Part shown: piece by piece, positions 58,136-64,000 of the stretch
Layout: every line of letters begins with the position of its first letter
Numbering within the stretch: the stretch's first letter is position 1
From: Armillaria gallica
Taxonomy: Eukaryota; Basidiomycota; Agaricomycetes; Agaricales; Physalacriaceae
Assembly (NCBI GenBank): GCA_037576215.1
Contig: JBANDB010000004.1
Location: 1,860,001-1,924,000, forward strand
DNA length: 64,000 nucleotides
Direction of reading: 5' to 3'
Notes under the pieces: generated by a model
Databases searched by the model: none
What the model was told of the DNA's origin: nothing
The model's input: the letters and a program-made list of their open reading frames with translations, nothing else
Position numbers and translations under genes: made by a program

Positions 58136-59095
58136 GAGTGCTGGGAGATGAGCGTAAGGATGCGAGGATGGAAGTCTTTGAGTAGGAAAGCAGGTCACAA
58201 GAGCACGACTTTGTTGACTCTGGGCTATTCACTTGACCGTGCGAAAGAAACGTAGTATATTCGCGAGCGCCTATCAGTGGATTCGCATACCCAGGAATAC
58301 TGATCGTGAGAGGATAAAATTCATCTAGTTAGCATACGCTATGAGCCATGGCAACAAAACAAAGGAGCAATACATACCCATTTACTAGTACATCTCATTG
58401 TTCCCTCCGCAGCAAAGGCAATAACAAAGAGCGTGCCCTAGATTTTGAACAGAAGGCATTGGCGCTAAGTTGGGCAGATAGCCGAAATATTCCCGGGAGC
58501 TAGGAGGATACTGAGTAGCCATATTAGCTCACAGAATTCGAAGGAATAGTCAAAAGATCTGCTTGTCTCTTGGCACTCAAATTCTCCAGCATCGTTTTGG
58601 GGGTATTGCGAAACTGAGAATATCGACGTGAAGAGCACTCCAGGATGGCAGCGTTGCAACGAGAGGAATGGGGGGAAGATGATGGTGCCAGAAAGAGGAA
58701 CAAATGGCAGCGTGACCGTGACGACATTATCTTGGTCGTTGACCACCACAGCAAGCAAACGCGTTCTTCGTTGTGCTCGACTGCCACGTCTCTGCCTCTA
58801 AGAATTTGGTGTACCATCTACTCTTTCCAGATGCTTTCTCTGTCGTCCTGTGGTGTATTCTCGACCTGCGCATCGGTACCGCCCGACATTATTTCTGTGA
58901 CCATTAGCAAAGAATTATGATCCTTTTCGGGGACTGCCGCAGTGGTACTACTGGTATTCTAGTCTGGTCAGTATGCCGGCGGGGAAAGATTAAACTGTTG
59001 GTGATGAGAATCTCGTCCAAGGAGAACGGCGCCCCGAGACTAGACGGTATTCTTATCGCCATTTCGATCTGCTTTTTTACCCCACCTGGCAGCGA

Positions 59096-62000
59096 GCTAT
59101 CATTCATATCCTATGAAGCCAGACAGTATAGAACGAAGCTTGTACTGGTATAGTACCCGTAAAGTAGGTAGCTCGACAATAGTCCGATAATTGCCCACGT
59201 ACAAAGACCAAATCCGCATACCAATCTACACCACCTCAAATCCCAGCTGATACCAATCGTCTCGACAGTCCGGAAACGCAGAGCAAAAGAGCTTCACCCT
59301 ATCCATCGTAAGGTGCTGAAACTTCTCCTCGAAGAAACTCAGCGCCACCCGAGCCCACGATCTCTCAGTCCCCGTCACGCTCTGGAGCACAATCTTCAGG
59401 GTACGCCGAACATCCGCTACGTCAACAGTCTGCTTTTTTTGCTTGTGCGGCTCGGGCGCTGTCATATGATCGTGCCATCCTTGGAGCTTGTGCAGGAGAA
59501 GCACCTCAAGAGGAACCAGGGGTAACGCTTCCTTTACAACGGTTGACCTCGATGATAGGAACGGCAGCATCATCGTGCCAGCCATGACGATGTCAACTTT
59601 GCTCTGCCTGGTCATCACGACCTTTTCTCCAATGTTCTGGCGATGCCGGTACCATAAAACTTTGTACGTCGCCCCGGGCGTCCTAGCCTTCTTGAGGTAA
59701 AAGTGGTGAGGGTCTCGGTTTACTAGATAGCCCTTGACAACTTCTGCCTCCGCCTCGGAAGTGACGAGGATATCGACGTCCTACAGTAGAGCATTAGCTC
59801 AGCCATAATCAACAAGACAGCGTATACACACATTCGGTGGACGTTCATTTCCGTAAAGATAACAAGCAGCACTGCCGAAGATGGCGCATGGATAGGCCGA
59901 GTCTCGAAGGAGACGTATAGCATCGACGGCTGCTTGAAATACGACTCCACCCTCTGCGCCGATCGCTGGGATCTGCACAGGCCGTGTGTGCCCACACGTT
60001 GTGCGGATATCTACCTGTGGTAGAGGAGCCAACAGCGTGGGCGCGAGGGCAGGACTGAAGCCAATAGCAGCGAAATTGCCTCTAAGCTCCGGATGAGCAG
60101 CCACATAGGCACAAACCAGCTGATCGAGCTCTGCGAGTTTGCTTACAAATGCTGCACGAACATTAGAGTTTCTATGAATGAGTAGCTCCAGAGTGGCCGA
60201 AACAATCTTGTATGTGTTTGGCTTCATCGGGAGTCCTCGAGAGCTCACTGACGAGAGCAGGATGAAGAATAGGTAGTTTGGGTTGATGACGGAAATCCCA
60301 TCAACGTACGTTCCTGTGGATTCTTCAGGGCGCAGGCCCATCGAGGAAGGAAGGTTTTCGAAGGTGACGTTGCAAACTTTTGATTCTCCGTTGTTGAGCA
60401 GCGCGGAATACTGTAAGACATCTTTTTTGGCATTCAGAACACCTTGCTTACACAGAGTGCGCTGAAGCCAACCAAGGGACTTCCCATTGCGTAAGATAAC
60501 TAAGAAGTCGACCCGATGATTCTGTATTTGAAGTTGAATAAGAAGTCAACGGTAGTAGGTAGAGATCATACCGTTGGAATAACAGATGAGCCCAGGATAT
60601 ACCAAGGAGCATACCCTGTCCCGGCGAGGAAGCATTCGTGACCTAGCTGACGGACACACAACGAGAGTGCATGTGTAGCAGCAAGAATGGCTTCCGAGTG
60701 AGATAGTTGTCTTCTTTCTTTGACAATAGTAGACAGAGATGAAGTTTCCACGACACCTGTGGACTGGATTCCCGTGGCCGACAGGACAGGAGGTTCGATA
60801 AGGGGTAGAGCACGTTTGATGGGAGGGGGTGATGAAGACGGATGAAGACGGGCAAACAAGCCAGCAGCCTCAGGAAATACAGCTGTTATTTTCGCTAAAT
60901 GATCGAGAAACAGTGGCTGCTCCGCAGGAGTGAGGCTCCATACAGAAGGCGGCAGATCAGGAAGACACAGATATGCCTCGCTAATAGCGACGACTTCAGC
61001 CATGGCATTCTTTAATCTGCTCCCCGACCTTTTGGAGTAGGCCTTCATGAATCGATATAGAATGACCTGAATCGGAAGAAGGGGAAGGTTCTGGACGGTG
61101 AAAAACTCGTACAAAGGACCGCAGACGAGGATGATCTTGCATTTGTGCTTCTTCGATGACGACCCATCATTTAACACATCATGATAATAAGACATCGTAG
61201 CTGTGCTATTGATGGCCTGCGTGGTCAAAGAGAACCTGCGATCCGTGCCTGTCAAGCGTTGAGTTGCGTATGCGAGGGTCGTTGAATCCCCCATGATATG
61301 AACGTCCAGTTGCCACTAGTATGGCATAAATTAGCTTATACGATGGAGAGCGACAAGGTGAGACTCACGGAACCGCCGGTTGGTGAATCACACAGAAGAT
61401 GCCATGCCAGATCGCCATAGATAGCCCAACGAATGTTTAAGCTCTGGAAGCATTCGTGTATTGCGATAGCAGCACCACGGACGACGCCAGTTCTGAATGT
61501 CTTGTTGCCGGTCATGAGTGCTGGAATACGAATGCGAGAATGCGAGGATGGACGTCTGCGAGCAGGAAAGGATGTCACATAAGCATAGCTTCGTTGACTC
61601 TGGGCCTTTCCCTTGACCGTGCGAAAGGAAGCGTAGCATATTCACGAGTGCCTATCAATGATTTCGCATACCAACACTGATCGTGAAAGGATTAAATGTT
61701 GCGAGAATGGATGACGCCACGGTAGAAAAGGCTTTCCTGTTGCAGAAATGCCGATCCAATTCTGCTCCAAGGATGGTCCAAACGTGGATATGGCGGAGGG
61801 GAGCTCTGGTGACCGCAAGGGAATGGTAGAAGGACATCATCTAGGTCGCATACGGAGTGAGCCATGGTAGCAAAACAAAGGAGCAATACTCACCTGTTAA
61901 CCGGTATACCTAATCATTCCTTTCGCAGCAAAGATAGCGAAGAGCGTCCTCCAAATTCTTCTGGAGACAAGGCAGGCCTTGGCGCCAAGTCGGACAAATT

Positions 62001-62600
62001 GCCAAGATATTTCCGGCGTTAGGAGGATACTGAGTAGCTGTATTAGCTTGCAGAATTTGAAGGAATAATCAAAAGGTCTGCTCGCCTTTGGGCATTCGAG
62101 AGCTCGAACGCTCCAGCATCATTTCGGGAGTATTGTAGACAGGTAACGTTGACCTGAAGAGTGCGCTGTGATAGCAGCGTCGCGACGAGAGGAACGGGGA
62201 GAGGATGATGGTGGTTCCAGAAAGAGAGCGTATGGCGGCGTGACCGTGACGGACATCATCTTGGTCATCGACCACTACGGCGAGCAGACGCGTTCGTCGT
62301 TGCGCTCGACTGCTGCGCCTCTGCATCTCAGAATTTGGTGTACTGTCTGCACTTGCTATATATTTGGCTTCTCTGTCGTCTTGTGCCCGTATTCACGACC
62401 TGTGCATCAGTAGTGCTCGACACTATTTCTGCGACTATTCGCAGAGAATCATCATCCTTTTCAGGGACTGTCGCAGTGGTGCTGTTACCGGTGTAGCGGC
62501 CTATTCTGTATGTGGCGAATAATTAATGCTGTCGGTGATGGGATCTAGATCTAAGCTAGTCCGGGGAGAAAGGTGAGCCCATTTTCCATTTCTTGTGTTT
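59096..62600. repeat. Tandem unit 3
   Basis: Third copy, starting at the CATTCATATC segment just after where the kinase tail ends in units 1 and 2, so no kinase tail is present. The upstream block (61.6-62.5 kb) includes the ~150 bp missing in unit 2. Confidence 0.85.
59226..61515 (-). CDS. Triple NTF-fold protein, copy C (intact)
   Basis: Exons 61515-61369, 61315-60572, 60521-59832 and 59780-59226 sum to 2136 nt, 711 residues, all phase-0 joins and no stops. Module 1: YGDLAWHLL with LDVHI. Module 2: ILGSSVIPT with NHRVDFLVIL. Module 3: FGSAACYLYGN with D528-V-D530 and D590 (KVDIVMAG), the complete G-S...D-x-D...D set of an active nucleotidyltransferase. The segment LPLLPIQVILYRFM after module 1 aligns with LPLVPLEVLLLHKL after module 3, supporting a shared fold. 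Of the three tandem copies this is the best candidate for an active enzyme. Similarity is to an uncharacterised Agaricomycete NTF family; whether it modifies nucleotide, RNA or protein cannot be told. Confidence 0.85.
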
Positions 62601-63174
62601 CTTTCGCTCACGGAATCTGCAGAACATGAGATAATTTCTTATCATCTATGTCTTGAAGAGCCTCTGCTATTGACCATTTATACGACATTTACCGACTTGT
62701 AAATATGCTTTCACCGGCGTGTTTCCTGGGGGGGACAGTTGGAAGGTGAACCGACCATGGTGCGTACACTGACTCTGCTCTTTCTCTGCGGTAACAGTTC
62801 TTGACGTTTAGCTCTGCTCTACCCTATGGACCCCATCGTGAAACGGAAGCTGTTCAGAGGCGCTTAGATTGCTGCTGTTATGCCTAGAAGCAATCAATGG
62901 AATGTTCGTCGCCACGCTGTGAAAGTGGCAATTCGTGTATTGGATTCATTCATAGGGAGTCTTGTCTCCTTCAAAAACAAGGCCTTCTTGTCCAGCTTCA
63001 TATACTCTCGAACGAAGACATGATCATTTTTTGTATTGTCCAACAAGGGAACCTCCCTTTCACACAAAGGCGTCTTACGACACACGGTTAAGCTCAAGTG
63101 GCGAAGGAGCTATATAAATGGTGTTGCCCGTCGTCCTTCTTTATCCCACCACCATCATCATCCTAACCATCGCC
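62601..63174. other. Intergenic between copy C block and gene D
   Basis: No gene recognised. It separates the minus-strand array from the plus-strand relative and should contain the gene D promoter; a CTATATAAATGG-like TATA element at about 63108 lies some 65 bp before the chosen start. Confidence 0.4.
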
Positions 63175-64000
63175 ATGATAGTCCCTACCGATGAAATGCC
63201 ACTGGTTCATAGCGCAGCTCTTGCAGCACTGTCGCATTTCAGCATCATCAGTGTCCCTGCTGCTATCAGCGGAGATCTCGCCTGGTATCTGCTGCATGCC
63301 AGTAGATACATGAGGGTATGACATTCGGTTCTTCTATGGTAATCATTATTAACTCTCCTTCCAGTGGCGCCTCGACATTCACATCGAAGGTGATTGGGAA
63401 ACACTCCTCTCGGCTACGAACTCGCTCGCACACGCAGACCGCCGTTTCCGCATCGACACTACAGATTCCCCGAGATATACGCTCCTCGTGTACACGAGCA
63501 ACATCCAGAACCCAACAGGGATCGACCTCATCGACGAAGAGCCGCCGAATATCAATGAGCCACCATCCCAGCGACGAGTCGACTACTGCAAAGTGTTCTT
63601 CGACTGCGGTCTCGTCGGGACGCACAACTTCCTCAGCCCGACGACATTCCGCTCCTTCCCTTCCAGCTCCTTCTTCACCGTCGCATGCATGGATACAACT
63701 CGCCCCGCATCGTCGAATCACACGGAGAACGCAAGACTCGAATGAGCCACGATGTAGCCGCCATTGAATCCTACCTCGCCACAGACCCGAAACGAGAACC
63801 CTGGCTCATCCACTCCAACCGGCGACGCCCGTTCCTCCAATTCCTGACTGATATCTGCACCGCCCTCCCTCACGCAATCCCAGTAGTCGCTCGGTACCTC
63901 GCCTTATTGCCTCCCGGATACGCACTTCTCTCTTCTGCCCTCAAGGCTCCTCTCTTCGACGCGTACCTCCCTCTGACCAAAATACCCGTCGCTGCGAGGC
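63175..64000 (+). CDS. Divergent NTF-fold relative D (partial, runs off edge)
   Basis: Exon 1 from Met 63175 (an upstream in-frame Met at 63118 is possible) contains ISGDLAWYLL; the intron 63316-63364 (49 bp) is in the same place as in A-C; exon 2 starts WRLDIHIEGDW. The D-x-H of module 1 is conserved here too. The frame then reads CKVFFDCGLVGTHNFL, matching the same region of C. At about 63640 the similarity moves to another frame (IPLLPFQLLLHRRM..., then SHDVAAIESYLATD to the window end), so there is a small indel, a sequencing error, or a 44-nt intron (GTGTTC..CTCAG, 63595-63638) that restores frame but would remove conserved residues. Much more GC-rich at third positions than A-C, so an older or differently evolving paralog. 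Confidence 0.65.

Larger units (their letters stand above)
55401..59095. repeat. Tandem unit 2
   Basis: Second copy of the block, containing the broken kinase tail, gene B and its upstream block. Relative to units 1 and 3 it lacks about 150 bp just upstream of the gene (the equivalent of 54495-54655 is reduced at about 58310-58330). Confidence 0.85.

Noticed and set aside
63266..63721. 151-codon minus-strand frame at the window end
   Set aside because: It is antisense to gene D in GC-rich sequence; the plus strand has the conserved GDLAW and WRLDIHI motifs and the conserved intron.

Overview
The window looks like nuclear DNA of a mushroom-forming basidiomycete (Agaricomycetes). The signs are many short introns (about 45-67 bp, GT..AG), a fungal Zn(II)2Cys6 regulator, a Pcf11-type mRNA 3'-end processing factor, fragments resembling KDZ-transposon-associated proteins, and several proteins typical of the large uncharacterised families of mushroom genomes. 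There are no bacterial operons, rRNA genes or CRISPR arrays. Gene models are my own, from open frames, splice signals and protein similarity remembered from families; no search was run.

Layout. 1-1.5 kb: nothing recognised. 1.5-5.6 kb: one large multi-exon minus-strand gene of unknown function with a Cys-rich N-terminus. 6.4-8.2 kb: a decayed copy of a segment that also lies, inverted and more complete, at 33.5-36.9 kb; both carry a KDZ-associated-like fragment plus a mushroom-specific hypothetical gene. 8.3-14.6 kb: repeat-rich, relics only. 14.6-20.7 kb: a conserved island with a Zn(II)2Cys6 transcription factor (minus) and PCF11 (plus). 22.1-22.75 kb: a hAT-type non-autonomous element with an 8-bp target duplication. 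24.6-27.7 kb: an old diverged palindrome, with a further partial copy at 13.2-14.0 kb. 28-33.5 kb: small or fragmentary genes. 37-49 kb: gene-poor, dominated by a young, almost perfect 2.98-kb foldback palindrome (41.77-44.75 kb) flanked by older related repeats and tRNA-like sequences. 49.1-50.2 kb: an F-box gene.

51.5-64 kb is the most interesting part. Three tandem gene copies (A, B, C; minus strand) and a fourth, divergent, plus-strand relative (D) at the window edge encode proteins of about 700 residues. I read these as three consecutive nucleotidyltransferase-fold (NTF) domains. Only the third domain keeps the G-S...D-x-D signature; the first has a conserved D-x-H and the second D-x-[FL]. 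In A and C every domain is interrupted by a phase-0 intron at the same place, between the G-S motif and the acidic motif, which suggests the protein arose by internal triplication of an intron-containing domain. The copies have different fates: A is open but has Asn for the third catalytic Asp, B is frameshifted and lacks about 150 bp of upstream sequence, and C is open with all catalytic residues. The repeat unit also carries the C-terminal tail of a protein-kinase-like gene, as two copies.
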